Part shown: piece after piece, positions 7,910-17,086 of the stretch
Numbering within the stretch: position 1 is the stretch's first letter
Layout: every line of letters begins with the position of its first letter
Assembly: GCA_963703565.1 (NCBI GenBank)
Contig: CAVPEW010000018.1
Coordinates: 65,012 to 129,011 of the forward strand
Length of the DNA: 64,000 bases
Reading direction: 5' to 3'
Origin: CAVPEW01 sp963703565
GTDB lineage: Bacteria > Actinomycetota > Acidimicrobiia > Acidimicrobiales > VFJN01
Notes under the pieces: generated by a model
What the model was told of the DNA's origin: nothing
Databases searched by the model: none
The model's input: only the letters and a program-made list of their open reading frames with translations
Translations under genes and position numbers: made by a program

Positions 7910-9715
7910 GTGGCTCGCCGTTCCCGCTCTCAACCCGCCCCTCGCCGGCAGCGGCCTGGGGAAATCACAACCACGCCGTGGAAGGAGCCGCCGTCGCGCC
8001 TGCTGGAGGGCATGCGGCGCGATGTCGTCCTCGAGGCTGGTTGGGGGCGCCTGGTGTTCGGCCAGACCTTCAGCGACCAGGCTCGCCTGGTCGCCGTGCT
8101 GCGCGACGAGGCCAGCGGGCGCCGCGACATCTGCCTGTACCTGCGCGACCCCCACGTGCTGGTGGCGGGCCACCCCCAGGAGCTCTTCATCGATCCGAGC
8201 TTCACGTACCGACTCTGGATGCACCTCTACCGCCCACGGCGCCAACCCCTGGCGGGTGTGACGGTGCGCACGATCGTGGACCGCTCCGACGTGGAGGCCA
8301 TGAACCGGCTGTACCTGCAGCGCGCGATGGTGCCGGCAGCGCCGGAACGGATCTGGGAGAACCACCTTCGGACCCGGCACGTCACCTACCTGGTCGCCAC
8401 CGAGGACGCCACCGGCAGGGTGATCGGAACCGTCAGCGGAGTGGATCACGGGCGGCTCTTCGACGATCCCGAAAGGGGATCGAGCCTGTGGTGCCTGGCC
8501 GTTGATCCGACCACCACCACCACCGGCGTCGGCGAGGCTCTGGTGCGGACCCTGGCGGAGCGCTTCGCCACCAGGGGCGCTGCCTACCTCGATCTGTCGG
8601 TCATGCACGACAACGCGCCGGCCATCGCCCTGTACCGCAAGCTCGGGTTCGAGCGGGTGCCGGTCCTGGGGGTCAAGCGCAAGAACGCCATCAACGAGCC
8701 GCTCTACGTCGGCTCGGCGCCGGATTCCCTCGACGAGCTGAACCCCTATGCACGGATCGTGGCCGACGAGGCCCTTCGCCGCGGCATCCGGGTCCAGGTG
8801 CTCGACGGACCCGGCGGCTACCTACGCCTCGAGCACGGAGGTCGCGCCCTGGTCACCCGGGAGTCGCTCTCGGAGCTGACCAACGCGGTGGCGATGAGCC
8901 GCTGCGATGACAAGCGGGTCACCCGTCAGGTCGTGTCGTCGGCGGGGATCGTGGTGCCGGAGGGCCGCACGGCCACCTTCGACGAGGCCGACCATGCCTT
9001 CCTCGACGCTCACGGTGCGGTGGTGGTGAAACCGGTGCGCGGTGAGCAGGGAGCCGGGGTCAGCGTCGACGTGCGCCGTCACGAGGCGCTCGACGCGGCC
9101 CTTGCACGCGCGGCCGGAATCGGCGGCGAGGTCCTCGTCGAGCAACACGTCGAGGGCGTCGACCTGCGCATCGTGGTGATCGGCGGGGCCGTGGTGGCCG
9201 CGGCCTTGCGTCGGCCGCCCCAGGTCGTGGGCGACGGCACCCACACGGTCGCCGAGCTCGTGAGGGCGTGCAGCCGCCGCAGGCAGGCAGCCACGGGAGG
9301 CGAGTCCAGCATCCCGCTCGACGACTCGACCCGCGCGGTGGTCGCCGAGGCTGGCCACGATCTCGATGCCGTGCTGCGACCCGGAACCCCACTCGTGGTG
9401 CGCCGCACCGCGAACCTTCACACGGGAGGAACGATCCACGACGTGACCTCCGAGCTGCACCCCGAGCTGGCATCGGTCGCCGTGAGGGCAGCCGAGGCCA
9501 TCGGCATCCCGGTGACCGGGATCGACCTGCTGGTGAGGGACCCGGGCGCTCCCGACTACGTGTTCGTGGAAGCGAACGAGCGGCCAGGTCTGGCCAACCA
9601 CGAGCCCCAACCGACGGCACGGGCCTTCGTCGACCTGCTGTTCCCCGGAACGACCGCGCTGGAGTGGGCATGGCAGCCCGACGAGCCCGGCACCGTCCAC
9701 GATCGACCGTCGTGA
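7910..9715 (+). CDS. ngg: N-acetylglutaminylglutamine synthetase (GNAT / ATP-grasp fusion)
   Basis: 601 residues. After a basic N-terminus, a GNAT acetyltransferase domain (about 95-265; LAVDPTTTTTGVGEALVRTL is the acetyl-CoA loop and HDNAPAIALYRKLGFERV the C-terminal part) is joined to an ATP-grasp ligase domain (about 280-585; VVKPVRGEQGAGVSVDV, EQHVEGVDLRIVV, GIDLLVRDPG, FVEANERPGL). This fusion is the hallmark of Ngg, which acetylates glutamine and joins it to a second glutamine to make the osmoprotectant dipeptide in Sinorhizobium and Pseudomonas. GTG 7910 follows a GAGGGAGG ribosome site (7892-7899). It sits between asnO and the M42 gene, as in the known trio. Confidence 0.85.
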   Translation: MARRSRSQPAPRRQRPGEITTTPWKEPPSRLLEGMRRDVVLEAGWGRLVFGQTFSDQARLVAVLRDEASGRRDICLYLRDPHVLVAGHPQELFIDPSFTYRLWMHLYRPRRQPLAGVTVRTIVDRSDVEAMNRLYLQRAMVPAAPERIWENHLRTRHVTYLVATEDATGRVIGTVSGVDHGRLFDDPERGSSLWCLAVDPTTTTTGVGEALVRTLAERFATRGAAYLDLSVMHDNAPAIALYRKLGFERVPVLGVKRKNAINEPLYVGSAPDSLDELNPYARIVADEALRRGIRVQVLDGPGGYLRLEHGGRALVTRESLSELTNAVAMSRCDDKRVTRQVVSSAGIVVPEGRTATFDEADHAFLDAHGAVVVKPVRGEQGAGVSVDVRRHEALDAALARAAGIGGEVLVEQHVEGVDLRIVVIGGAVVAAALRRPPQVVGDGTHTVAELVRACSRRRQAATGGESSIPLDDSTRAVVAEAGHDLDAVLRPGTPLVVRRTANLHTGGTIHDVTSELHPELASVAVRAAEAIGIPVTGIDLLVRDPGAPDYVFVEANERPGLANHEPQPTARAFVDLLFPGTTALEWAWQPDEPGTVHDRPS

Positions 9716-10917
9716 GCGTCCGCCGCGAGGGTCTGCCACCGCCACCGCTCGATGTCGACCGAGCATGGATGACCGACGTGCTTGTCCGGCTCCTGCGCAC
9801 GCCGAGCCCTGCGGGCCGCACCGACGCCGTGATGCAGCTCATCGGGGACCTGCTGGCCGAGGTCGGTGTTCCCTTCGAGCTCACCCGGCGGGGTTCGCTG
9901 GTGGCAGAGCTCGACGGGGACTCGGCTCCGGTGGAGCGGGCCATCGTCGTTCACGCCGACACCGTGGGCTGCATGGTGCGCTCGCTCAAGGACGACGGGC
10001 GCTTGGCGGTCATCCCGGTGGGCACCTTCAGTGCCCGCTTCGCCGAGGGGGCGCGGGTCACGATCTTCGTGGAGGACCCCGACCGCACCTACTCGGGCAC
10101 CGTGTTGCCCCTCCTCGCCAGTGGCCACGCCTTCGGTGACAGGGTGGACGACCAGGGCATCGGCTGGGATCACGTCGAGGTGCGGGTCGACCAGGAGGTC
10201 TCGTGCCGCGACGACCTCGCGGCGCTGGGCATCCAGGTGGGCGACTTCGTGGCGCTCGACGCCAACCCCGAGGTGACGGGCTCGGGCTTCGTGGTGTCGC
10301 GCCACCTCGACGGCAAGGCGGGCGTCGCCGCGGCGCTGGCGGCGGCTCGCTCGGTGGTGCGCTCGGCCCAGCCCCTGCCGCACCGCACGCACCTGCTGGT
10401 CACCATCGCCGAGGAGATCGGCCAGGGCGCCAGCCACGGGCTGGGACCCGACGTCGCCGAGATGGTGGCCATCGACAACGCGGTGTGCGCTGCGGGCCAG
10501 CACAGCATCGAGCACGGCGTCACGATCGCCATGGCCGACATGACCGGCCCGTTCGACTACCACCTGTCCCGCCGGCTGCACCGCCTGGCGCGCGATTGCG
10601 GGATCGATGCCGTGCGCGACACGTTCCCCTGGTACCGCTCCGACATAGCGGCGGCGTTGGAATCGGGGGCGGCGACGCGCGCCGCGCTGGTCGGCTTCGG
10701 TCTGGATGGGTCCCACGGCTGGGAGCGCAGCCACCTGCGCTCGGTGGAGGCCGTGGCCCGACTGATCGGTGCATGGTTGCGCACGCCTCTCACCTTCGAG
10801 CGCTGGGACGCGTCGCCCGCCGGCCCGTTGCGTGAGTTCCCCTCGAGCCGCCAGCCGGCGCCGCGCGAACGCTGGGGCCGATTGCCCGAGGGCCAGCCCG
10901 ACGATCCGCCCGGCTGA
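9712..10917 (+). CDS. NAGGN-trio M42 family hydrolase (osmoprotectant peptidase-like)
   Basis: 401 residues, a dinuclear-metal aminopeptidase-like protein of the M42/M20 fold. Ligand-bearing motifs are VVHADTVG, SRHLDGKAGV, TIAEEIGQGASHG (catalytic Glu pair) and the late GSHGWERSH. GTG 9712 overlaps the ngg stop (GTGA), indicating translational coupling. A much longer upstream extension of this frame lies over ngg and is rejected. A hydrolase of this subfamily always accompanies asnO and ngg in the NAGGN trio. It may degrade or trim the dipeptide when osmotic stress ends, but its reaction has not been settled in the family as I know it. Confidence 0.8.
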   Translation: MSVRREGLPPPPLDVDRAWMTDVLVRLLRTPSPAGRTDAVMQLIGDLLAEVGVPFELTRRGSLVAELDGDSAPVERAIVVHADTVGCMVRSLKDDGRLAVIPVGTFSARFAEGARVTIFVEDPDRTYSGTVLPLLASGHAFGDRVDDQGIGWDHVEVRVDQEVSCRDDLAALGIQVGDFVALDANPEVTGSGFVVSRHLDGKAGVAAALAAARSVVRSAQPLPHRTHLLVTIAEEIGQGASHGLGPDVAEMVAIDNAVCAAGQHSIEHGVTIAMADMTGPFDYHLSRRLHRLARDCGIDAVRDTFPWYRSDIAAALESGAATRAALVGFGLDGSHGWERSHLRSVEAVARLIGAWLRTPLTFERWDASPAGPLREFPSSRQPAPRERWGRLPEGQPDDPPG

Positions 10918-10929
10918 GGTGGCCTCCGG

Positions 10930-11670
10930 TCAACTGCCTCGGTCGTCGCCCGCGTCCGGCTGCACGGCATCCGGCTCGACAGCAGGGGGATCGACGGCGT
11001 CGGCCAGGTCGGTGACACCGTCGAGGTCGCCGCGGCGAACCTCGAGGATGACCGACACCGCTACCACGGCCAGGGAGGCGACGAGGAGCGGAACCCTCTG
11101 GTCGCCGATGAAGCCCAGCAGGTCGTCGATCGGCTCGGAGAAGCGGTCGCCGAGCACCCGGGCCAGGAAGAGGCGCCCGAACGTGCCCGTCACGTTCAGG
11201 ATCACGAAGGCTGCGAGCCCCATTCCCGTGGACCCGGCGAACAGGCAGATCCAGTTGTTCGGAGCGATGGCAACGAGTGGGTAGGCGGCGCGCCCGAAGG
11301 AGGACTCCACCCAGCGCAGCACCTCGCCGAAGGTGCGGGTGCGCCGCTCGGCCCAGGCCACGGCCGCGTCGCCGTACCAGTAGCCGAGCAGGAACCACAG
11401 GGGGTCGGTTGCCACGAGGCGGACGAACCCGACCCCGTAGTAGCTCCAGGCGTCGAGCTGGTTGGCCACGAGAACCAGGTTCCGGTTGCGCGGGTTGAGC
11501 GCGAGCAGGGCGAGAGGATGTCCGTCCACCAGGCTTGGCATGAAACCGTCGCCGACGTAGGAGGCCACGGTTGCGAGCACCAGGGGCACCGAGATGGCTG
11601 TCACGACCCGCCGGGAAGGCCGCCCCGAGGGCCGGTGGGCCGCGGTCGTCTCGGTGCCGCCGGGGTCCAC
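10930..11670 (-). CDS. DedA-like (VTT domain) membrane protein
   Basis: 246 residues with several hydrophobic segments: VVTAISVPLVLATVASYVG near 22-40, a central part with the DedA-like pattern DPLWFLLGYWYGDAA, a helix around WICLFAGSTGMGLAAFVIL, and a final LLVASLAVVAVSVIL. The DedA/SNARE-associated family moves lipids or ions across the inner membrane. The assignment is moderate because the sequence is divergent. The Asp-rich tail (about 215-246) is probably cytoplasmic. It is convergent with the M42 gene (12-base gap) and divergent from the acyl-CoA ligase. Confidence 0.6.
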   Translation of the reverse strand: MDPGGTETTAAHRPSGRPSRRVVTAISVPLVLATVASYVGDGFMPSLVDGHPLALLALNPRNRNLVLVANQLDAWSYYGVGFVRLVATDPLWFLLGYWYGDAAVAWAERRTRTFGEVLRWVESSFGRAAYPLVAIAPNNWICLFAGSTGMGLAAFVILNVTGTFGRLFLARVLGDRFSEPIDDLLGFIGDQRVPLLVASLAVVAVSVILEVRRGDLDGVTDLADAVDPPAVEPDAVQPDAGDDRGS

Positions 11671-11744
11671 GCGTCGCAGTCTGACATCGCCCCGGCGCGT
11701 GCTGGCCTTAGCGTCGCGGCAGACACGGAGGGGCAGGAGGCCAC

Positions 11745-13388
11745 GTGCAGGGACTCATGCAGGACGCGCCGCTGGTGTTGACCCACTTCTTCGACCGCGC
11801 CGAGCGGCTCCACTACGACAAGGCGCTGGTCACCGCGACGCCCTCGGGGCCACGTCGAACCACCTACGGCGCGTGGGCGCAGCGCACCCGGCTGCTGGCC
11901 GGGTCCCTCGACGCGCTGGGCGTCCCAACCGGTGCGCGGGTGGCGACCTTCGCCTGGAACACGGATCGCCACCTCGAGCTGTACTTCGCCCCGGCATGCT
12001 CGGGACGGGTCCTGCACACGCTCAACATCCGGCTGTTCGCCGACCAGCTCGTGTACATCGCCGACCACGCCGAGGACGATGTCGTCTTCGTCGACGCGTC
12101 GCTGACCGGGTCGCTCTGGCCCGTGCTGGAGCGCACGCGCACGGTTCGCCACGTGGTCGTCATGGACGACACCGGCGCCGATGTGCCCGATCCACCGGCG
12201 GGCATCGAGGTCCACGACTACGAGTCGCTCCTGGCGGGCTCCCGGCCCGCTGAGCTGTGGGCGAGTGACGAGAGCGCTGCCGCTTCGATGTGCTACACGA
12301 GCGGCACGACCGGCAACCCCAAGGGCGTCGTCTACTCGCACCGCTCCACGTACCTGCACACCATGGCCACGATGCTCGCCGACGGAGTGGGGATCGCCGA
12401 GGCCGACCGGGTCATGCCCGTCGTGCCGATGTTCCACGCCAACGCCTGGGGACTGGCCCACGCGGGGGTGGCGGCGGGCGCCACTCTCGTGCTGCCCGGA
12501 GCGGACCTGTCGGCCCGGTCCATCGCCGCCCTCATCGAGTCCGAGCGCGTTACGGTCGCCGCCGGCGTCCCCACGATCTGGATGGGTGTGCTCGACGAGC
12601 TGGACGGGCGCGACACCTCGAGCCTGCGAGCCATCCCCTGCGGCGGCTCGGCGGTGCCGCGGGCCCTGTCCGAGGCGTACCGGACCCGGATCGGGCTCCC
12701 GATCCTGCAGGCGTGGGGCATGACGGAGACCAGCCCGGTGGCTTCCATCGGGCGCATCACCGCTACCCTGGCGGCCGAGCTCGACGAGGAGGCGCAGGCC
12801 GACCTGCGGGCCACGGTCGGCCAGCCGAGCCTCGGCGTCGACGTGCGCATCGTGCGCCCCGGCAGCACCGAGGAGCTGCCCTGGGACGGCACCAGCTCCG
12901 GTGAGCTGCAGGTGCATGGGCCCTGGATCGCCGCCTCGTACTACCGCGACGAGCGCTCTGACGAGTCGTTCACGCCTGACGGCTGGCTGCGCACCGGCGA
13001 CGTGGCGGTGATCGACGCCCACGGCTACCTGCGCCTGGTCGACCGCACCAAGGACGTCATCAAGTCAGGCGGCGAGTGGATCTCCTCGGTCGAGCTCGAG
13101 AACGAGCTCATGGCCCATCCGGCGGTCGCCGAGGCCGCCGTCATCGGCGTCACGCACCCCCGCTGGGGAGAGCGCCCGCTGGCCTGCGTGGTGCTGCGAC
13201 CGGGGGCATCGGCCGGCGCCGAGGACCTGATTGCCTTCCTGGCTCCGCGGGTGGCCAAGTGGTGGTTGCCCGACGAGGTGGTGTTCGTCGACGAGATCCC
13301 CAAGACGAGCGTGGGCAAGTTCTCCAAGAAGGACCTGCGAACGATGGCTAGTGAAGGCAAGTTCGTACACACAGTCGGGCAGGAGTAG
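11745..13388 (+). CDS. Fatty-acid--CoA ligase (AMP-binding superfamily)
   Basis: 547 residues, an adenylate-forming enzyme that activates a carboxylic acid as acyl-AMP and then acyl-CoA. The P-loop YTSGTTGNPKGV is at about 184-195. Further family motifs are QAWGMTETSP (adenine binding), GWLRTGDVAVID, and the C-terminal Lys in KTSVGKFSKKDLR (about 527). Length and motif order match medium/long-chain FadD-type ligases; the substrate cannot be read from sequence. GTG 11745 is preferred over ATG 11757 because the family N-terminus reads GLMxDxPL. AGGAGG (11735-11740) is close upstream and a TAGCGT -10 box lies at 11709-11714. Confidence 0.88.
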   Translation: MQGLMQDAPLVLTHFFDRAERLHYDKALVTATPSGPRRTTYGAWAQRTRLLAGSLDALGVPTGARVATFAWNTDRHLELYFAPACSGRVLHTLNIRLFADQLVYIADHAEDDVVFVDASLTGSLWPVLERTRTVRHVVVMDDTGADVPDPPAGIEVHDYESLLAGSRPAELWASDESAAASMCYTSGTTGNPKGVVYSHRSTYLHTMATMLADGVGIAEADRVMPVVPMFHANAWGLAHAGVAAGATLVLPGADLSARSIAALIESERVTVAAGVPTIWMGVLDELDGRDTSSLRAIPCGGSAVPRALSEAYRTRIGLPILQAWGMTETSPVASIGRITATLAAELDEEAQADLRATVGQPSLGVDVRIVRPGSTEELPWDGTSSGELQVHGPWIAASYYRDERSDESFTPDGWLRTGDVAVIDAHGYLRLVDRTKDVIKSGGEWISSVELENELMAHPAVAEAAVIGVTHPRWGERPLACVVLRPGASAGAEDLIAFLAPRVAKWWLPDEVVFVDEIPKTSVGKFSKKDLRTMASEGKFVHTVGQE

Positions 13389-13470
13389 CGGGCGTCGGCG
13401 GCGCGCGGGGGCGAACCTTGTTCCTGTCCACCTACCGTGTCTGCACGGGCCGAACAGGAGGCCGGGGACC

Positions 13471-14460
13471 GTGGGCTTTCAGATGCGAAAGTCGGTGAAG
13501 GTGATGCCGGGCGTCCGGATCAACTTCTCCAAATCAGGCGTTGGCGTATCAGGCGGAGTCAAGGGCTACAGGGTCTCCCGCGGCCCCAACGGGCGAGTGA
13601 CGCGCACAGCGTCGATCCCTGGGACCGGAATTCGTCACGTCTCCAGTTCTTCCGGCGGCAGCCGGGGAGGGCGAGGCCGGCTAACCCCTCCTCCGCCCGC
13701 CCCCGAGCCAGCGAAGCCGGGCCTCATGGCCCCGAGGGCGGAGAAAGCCCTCTACAAGGCCGTCCGGGACAAGAACGTGGCCGAGATGGGCCGCCTCGCA
13801 CAGGAGGGCGGAGACCTCGCCCTTCCCGCGGCCACGCTGGCAGGAATCCTCAGCATGTCGGCAGGTGACGACGAGCGGGCGAGGGCCCTGCTCAAGTGGG
13901 CGTTTGAGACCGGCCAAGATCCCGCGGCTCATCCTTTCATGACGAAGTACGTCGCCGCCCGCTTCTCGTTGGAGGTGGCAGCCGGGGTCACCGCGGACCT
14001 CGTCCCCGATCGCTCCGGCATCGGCTTGGCCCTCGCCGAGCTTCACCAGGAGGCGGGAGACCTCGTCGCTGCTATCCGAGTCGTGGAGCACCTTGAGCCC
14101 ACGACCTTCGCAGCGCTGTCCCTCGCCGAGCTGTACTCGGCCGCTGGGCGCCACGAGGACGTCGTGGACCTCACCAACGGCATAGCGAACGACGACGACA
14201 CGACCGCTCTCCTGTGTGTCTTCCGTGGGGTGGCGTTCCGGGAGCAGGGTTTCATCGATGCTGCCCGAGAGGCCTTCAAGGAGGCTCTCAAGTCCAAGAA
14301 GCGGGAGGCCGTCATCCGCCACAGGGCGCTGCTGGAGCGTGCCCGGACCTACGAGGCGGAGGGGAAGCGGGGAATGGCCAGGAAGGACCTGGAGAAGATC
14401 ATGGCCGAGGACTCCACCTACGAGGGGCTCTCCGAGGCGATGGCCACCCTCGACGCTTAG
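13471..14460 (+). CDS. DUF4236 domain protein with helical-repeat tail
   Basis: 329 residues. The first 55 match the DUF4236 pattern: GFQMRKSVKVMPGVRINFSK, then SGVGVSGGVKGYRVSRGPNG, a small all-beta domain of unknown function. A Gly/Ser/Pro-rich linker (about 56-85) leads to about 240 residues of alanine/leucine-rich helices. These include AGDDERARALLKWAFETG, GIGLALAELHQEAGDLVAAI and QGFIDAAREAFKEAL, which read as degenerate tetratricopeptide-like repeats. GTG 13471 follows AGGAG (13456-13460). The next stretch holds a GC hairpin that may end the transcript. Function unknown; a scaffold or binding role is inferred from the repeats. Confidence 0.7.
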   Translation: MGFQMRKSVKVMPGVRINFSKSGVGVSGGVKGYRVSRGPNGRVTRTASIPGTGIRHVSSSSGGSRGGRGRLTPPPPAPEPAKPGLMAPRAEKALYKAVRDKNVAEMGRLAQEGGDLALPAATLAGILSMSAGDDERARALLKWAFETGQDPAAHPFMTKYVAARFSLEVAAGVTADLVPDRSGIGLALAELHQEAGDLVAAIRVVEHLEPTTFAALSLAELYSAAGRHEDVVDLTNGIANDDDTTALLCVFRGVAFREQGFIDAAREAFKEALKSKKREAVIRHRALLERARTYEAEGKRGMARKDLEKIMAEDSTYEGLSEAMATLDA

Positions 14461-14471
14461 AACGACTAGGG

Positions 14472-14510
14472 CCCCCGCTGGGGCGACCACGAGGGCTACG
14501 CCAGCGGGGG
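14472..14510 (+). terminator. GC-rich hairpin after the DUF4236 gene
   Basis: CCCCCGCTGG (14472-14481) pairs perfectly with CCAGCGGGGG (14501-14510) across a 19-base loop, starting 11 bases after the stop codon. There is no U-run. Such I-shaped terminators are common in GC-rich actinobacteria, but termination is inferred. Confidence 0.5.
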
Positions 14511-14677
14511 GGGCGAGTCGAAGCGTCAGAGCAGGGCAGCCACGCCGCCGAAGGCCAGGAGCTGGCCGAACATGGAGCGGTACGCGCAAAGGACCTGCGA
14601 GACCGCTTCGTCGACCACCGGTTGCCCGCGAGCTGAGCGTTGCCCGTCGGGGCCGTCGCGGCCGTACGCTGCGGGGC

Positions 14678-15514
14678 GTGAGCTGGCGCTTCGCTCGGCG
14701 GCCGTCGTGGATCCTGCGCCACGTGTTGGTGCTGGCGATGATCGTGGGCATGTTCAACCTCGGCCTGTGGCAGCTGCGCCGCCTCGACGAGCGTCGCGAG
14801 GTCAACGACGCGGTCACCTCGCGCCAGACCCAGGATCCCGTGCCGGTCGGGACGCTCGTCGGCGCCGACGACGCAACGGACTCGGCGCGCGCCGAGCGCG
14901 TCGAGTACCGCCAGGTCGTCGCGAGCGGCACCTATAGAGACCAGGACACGGTCCTGGTCGCCAACCGCACCTACAACGGTGCCGCGGGAGGCTGGGTCCT
15001 CACGCCCCTGCGACTCGACGAGGACACCGCGGTGGTGGTCAACCGCGGCTTCATCGGCTTCGACCGCGACGGTGAGCTGCGCGCTCCCGATGCGCCCGAC
15101 GGGGAGGTGACAGTGCGGGGGCTGGTCCAGCGCAGCCAGCGGCGGGGAAGCTTCGGCCCCACGGACCCGTCCGAGGGCAAGCTCGAGACCCTGGCGCGCG
15201 CGGACCTGGATCGCCTGGGCGAGCAGCTCGACTACCGGATCCTCCCCGTGCTCGTCCAGCGCCAGGTGTCGCGGCCCGACGAGGCTCCGCCGGCGGCCGG
15301 CCGGGCGACGCTGGTACCCCTGGAACCACCCGAGCTCGGCGAGGGACCCCACTTCTCCTACGCCGTGCAGTGGTTCATCTTCACGACCATCGCCGCTCTC
15401 GGGTACCCGCTCATCCTGCGCCGGGTGGGCCGTCAGGAAGCTGCCGACCGCGCCTACGAGCGGCTCGAAGGCCTCGACCGCGAGCTGGCCGACCTGCTTC
15501 GCTCCTCGGCGTGA
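14678..15514 (+). CDS. SURF1 family cytochrome oxidase assembly protein
   Basis: 278 residues with the SURF1 topology: a transmembrane helix near the N-terminus (ILRHVLVLAMIVGMFNLGLWQL, where the family GxWQ motif is GLWQL), a large extracytoplasmic domain, and a second helix near the C-terminus (FSYAVQWFIFTTIAALGYPLIL, family motif YAxQWF). Conserved stretches NRTYNGAAGGWVLTPL and VVVNRGFI are also family features. SURF1 helps insert heme a into subunit I of cytochrome c oxidase. GTG 14678 lies seven bases after TACGCT (14665-14670), so the transcript is probably leaderless. Bases 14511-14664 hold no gene. Confidence 0.88.
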   Translation: MSWRFARRPSWILRHVLVLAMIVGMFNLGLWQLRRLDERREVNDAVTSRQTQDPVPVGTLVGADDATDSARAERVEYRQVVASGTYRDQDTVLVANRTYNGAAGGWVLTPLRLDEDTAVVVNRGFIGFDRDGELRAPDAPDGEVTVRGLVQRSQRRGSFGPTDPSEGKLETLARADLDRLGEQLDYRILPVLVQRQVSRPDEAPPAAGRATLVPLEPPELGEGPHFSYAVQWFIFTTIAALGYPLILRRVGRQEAADRAYERLEGLDRELADLLRSSA

Positions 15515-15560
15515 TGATCCCCGCGGGCCGTTCGACGCCGGGCCGGTAGCGTCGAGGCTG

Positions 15561-16191
15561 GTGGATCCAGCCCGGCTACGGACCCTGGTGTTGCACGGCC
15601 TGCGCCTGGAGGGCCTCGCCGGCGTCGGCGCTCTGGCGCAGCGGACCGTGCTGACCGCGGCACAGGTCGCCAGCGAGGCTCGAGGCCCTGGCGGAAGCCG
15701 GCGCCGTGCGAGAGAGGCACGGGGTGATGTCCGGGTGGCAGCTCACGGCGACCGGTCGCGCCGAGCTGGCCGACCTGCTCGCCACCGAGCTCGAGCTCAC
15801 GGGTGCCCGCAAGTCCATCGAGTCCGCCTACCGGAGCTTCGGGCCCGCCAACGACGAGCTGCTCGAGCTCTGCACCCGCTGGCAGCTGCGCCCCGGGCCC
15901 GACGGCCTGCGCACCAACCGCCATGACGACGCCGGCTACGACGCCTCCGTGGTTGCCGAGCTGGGTACGTTCCACCATCGGATCACTCCGCTGCTCGATG
16001 CCCTCGCTGCCGGGCTCGACCGCTATGGTCGCTACCGGCCGCGACTGACCGAGGCGCTCGAGCGGGTGCGCAGCGGCGAGTTGGACCTGTTCACCAAGCC
16101 AGGGGTGCCGAGCTACCACACGGTGTGGTTCGAGCTGCACGAGGATCTGCTCGCCACCCTGGGGATCGAACGAGCGTCGGAGGCACGCTGA
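15561..16191 (+). CDS. Winged-helix-type conserved protein upstream of dapA, frameshifted in this sequence
   Basis: About 210 residues once one extra base is removed near 15674-15678. The first frame reads VLHGLRLEGLAGVGALA..LTAAQVAS. The next frame continues LEALAEAGAVRERHGVMSGWQLTATGRAEL, which together look like a winged helix-turn-helix with its wing. The rest (ESAYRSFGPANDELLELCTRWQLR, FHHRITPLLDALAAGLDRYGRYRPRL) is helical with no recognised catalytic motif. GTG 15561 follows TAGCGT (15547-15552) by eight bases. The stop abuts the dapA start. A regulator of dapA/rnj is possible from position but not shown. Confidence 0.6.
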
Positions 16192-17085
16192 ATGACGTCG
16201 AGTGCCCGATTCGGGCCGGTGCTGACCGCGATGGCCACGCCGTTCACCGCCGAGGGTGAGCTCGACCTGGACGGCGCGGCCGCCCTGGCAGCCTGGCTCG
16301 TCGACGCGGGCAACGACGCGCTCGTGGTGGCGGGCACGACCGGGGAGGCGCCCACCCTCGACGACGACGAGAAGGTGGAGCTCTGGAGGGCCGTGCGGTC
16401 CGCGGTCGCCGTGCCGGTCGTGGCCGGCTCGGGCAGCAACGACACCCGCCACAGCGTCGAGCTGTCCCGCCGGGCCGAAGCGGCCGGCGCCGACGGCCTG
16501 TTGGTCATGACGCCGTACTACAACCGGCCCTCGCAGGCCGGCATCGAGGCCCACTTCCGCGCCGTCGCCGCGGCCACCGACCTGCCAGTGGTGCTCTACG
16601 ACATTCCCGGCCGGACGGGGCGCAAGATCGAGACCGACCTGCTGGTGCGCCTCGCGGTCGAGGTCCCCACCGTCGCCGGCCTGAAGGACGCGGCCGGCAA
16701 CCCGGCCGAGACGGCCCGGGTGATCGCCGCCGCCCCCGAGAGCTTCACCGTGTACTCCGGCGACGATGCCATGACCCTGCCGCTGCTCGCGGTCGGCGCC
16801 CACGGCGTGATCGGTACCGCCACCCACTGGTGCACGCCGCAGGTCGTGGAGATGGTCGCCGCGTTCGGGTCGGGCGATCTCGCCGGGGCCCGGGCCATCA
16901 ACGCGCGCCTGTTCGGCTCCTATGCGTACGAGAGTCGGGAGATCGCCCAGTACGCGTTGGCCGTCAAGGTGGCGCTGAGGGTGCTGGGCCTGCCGTCGGG
17001 CCCCTGCCGGCTGCCGATCGGACCCGAACCCGACAGCCTCGAGAGCGAGGCGCGGGCGATGCTGGCCGCGCTCGAGGAGGTCTAG
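16192..17085 (+). CDS. dapA: 4-hydroxy-tetrahydrodipicolinate synthase
   Basis: 297 residues, the standard DHDPS length. It condenses pyruvate with aspartate semialdehyde, the first committed step to diaminopimelate and lysine. Motifs are AGTTGEAPTL, TPYYNRPSQAG, LYDIPGRTG with Tyr136, and AGLKDAAGN with the Schiff-base Lys165. ATG 16192 directly follows the stop of the upstream winged-helix gene. RNase J starts one base after its stop codon, the common actinobacterial dapA-rnj pairing. Confidence 0.96.
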   Translation: MTSSARFGPVLTAMATPFTAEGELDLDGAAALAAWLVDAGNDALVVAGTTGEAPTLDDDEKVELWRAVRSAVAVPVVAGSGSNDTRHSVELSRRAEAAGADGLLVMTPYYNRPSQAGIEAHFRAVAAATDLPVVLYDIPGRTGRKIETDLLVRLAVEVPTVAGLKDAAGNPAETARVIAAAPESFTVYSGDDAMTLPLLAVGAHGVIGTATHWCTPQVVEMVAAFGSGDLAGARAINARLFGSYAYESREIAQYALAVKVALRVLGLPSGPCRLPIGPEPDSLESEARAMLAALEEV

Positions 17086-17086
17086 G

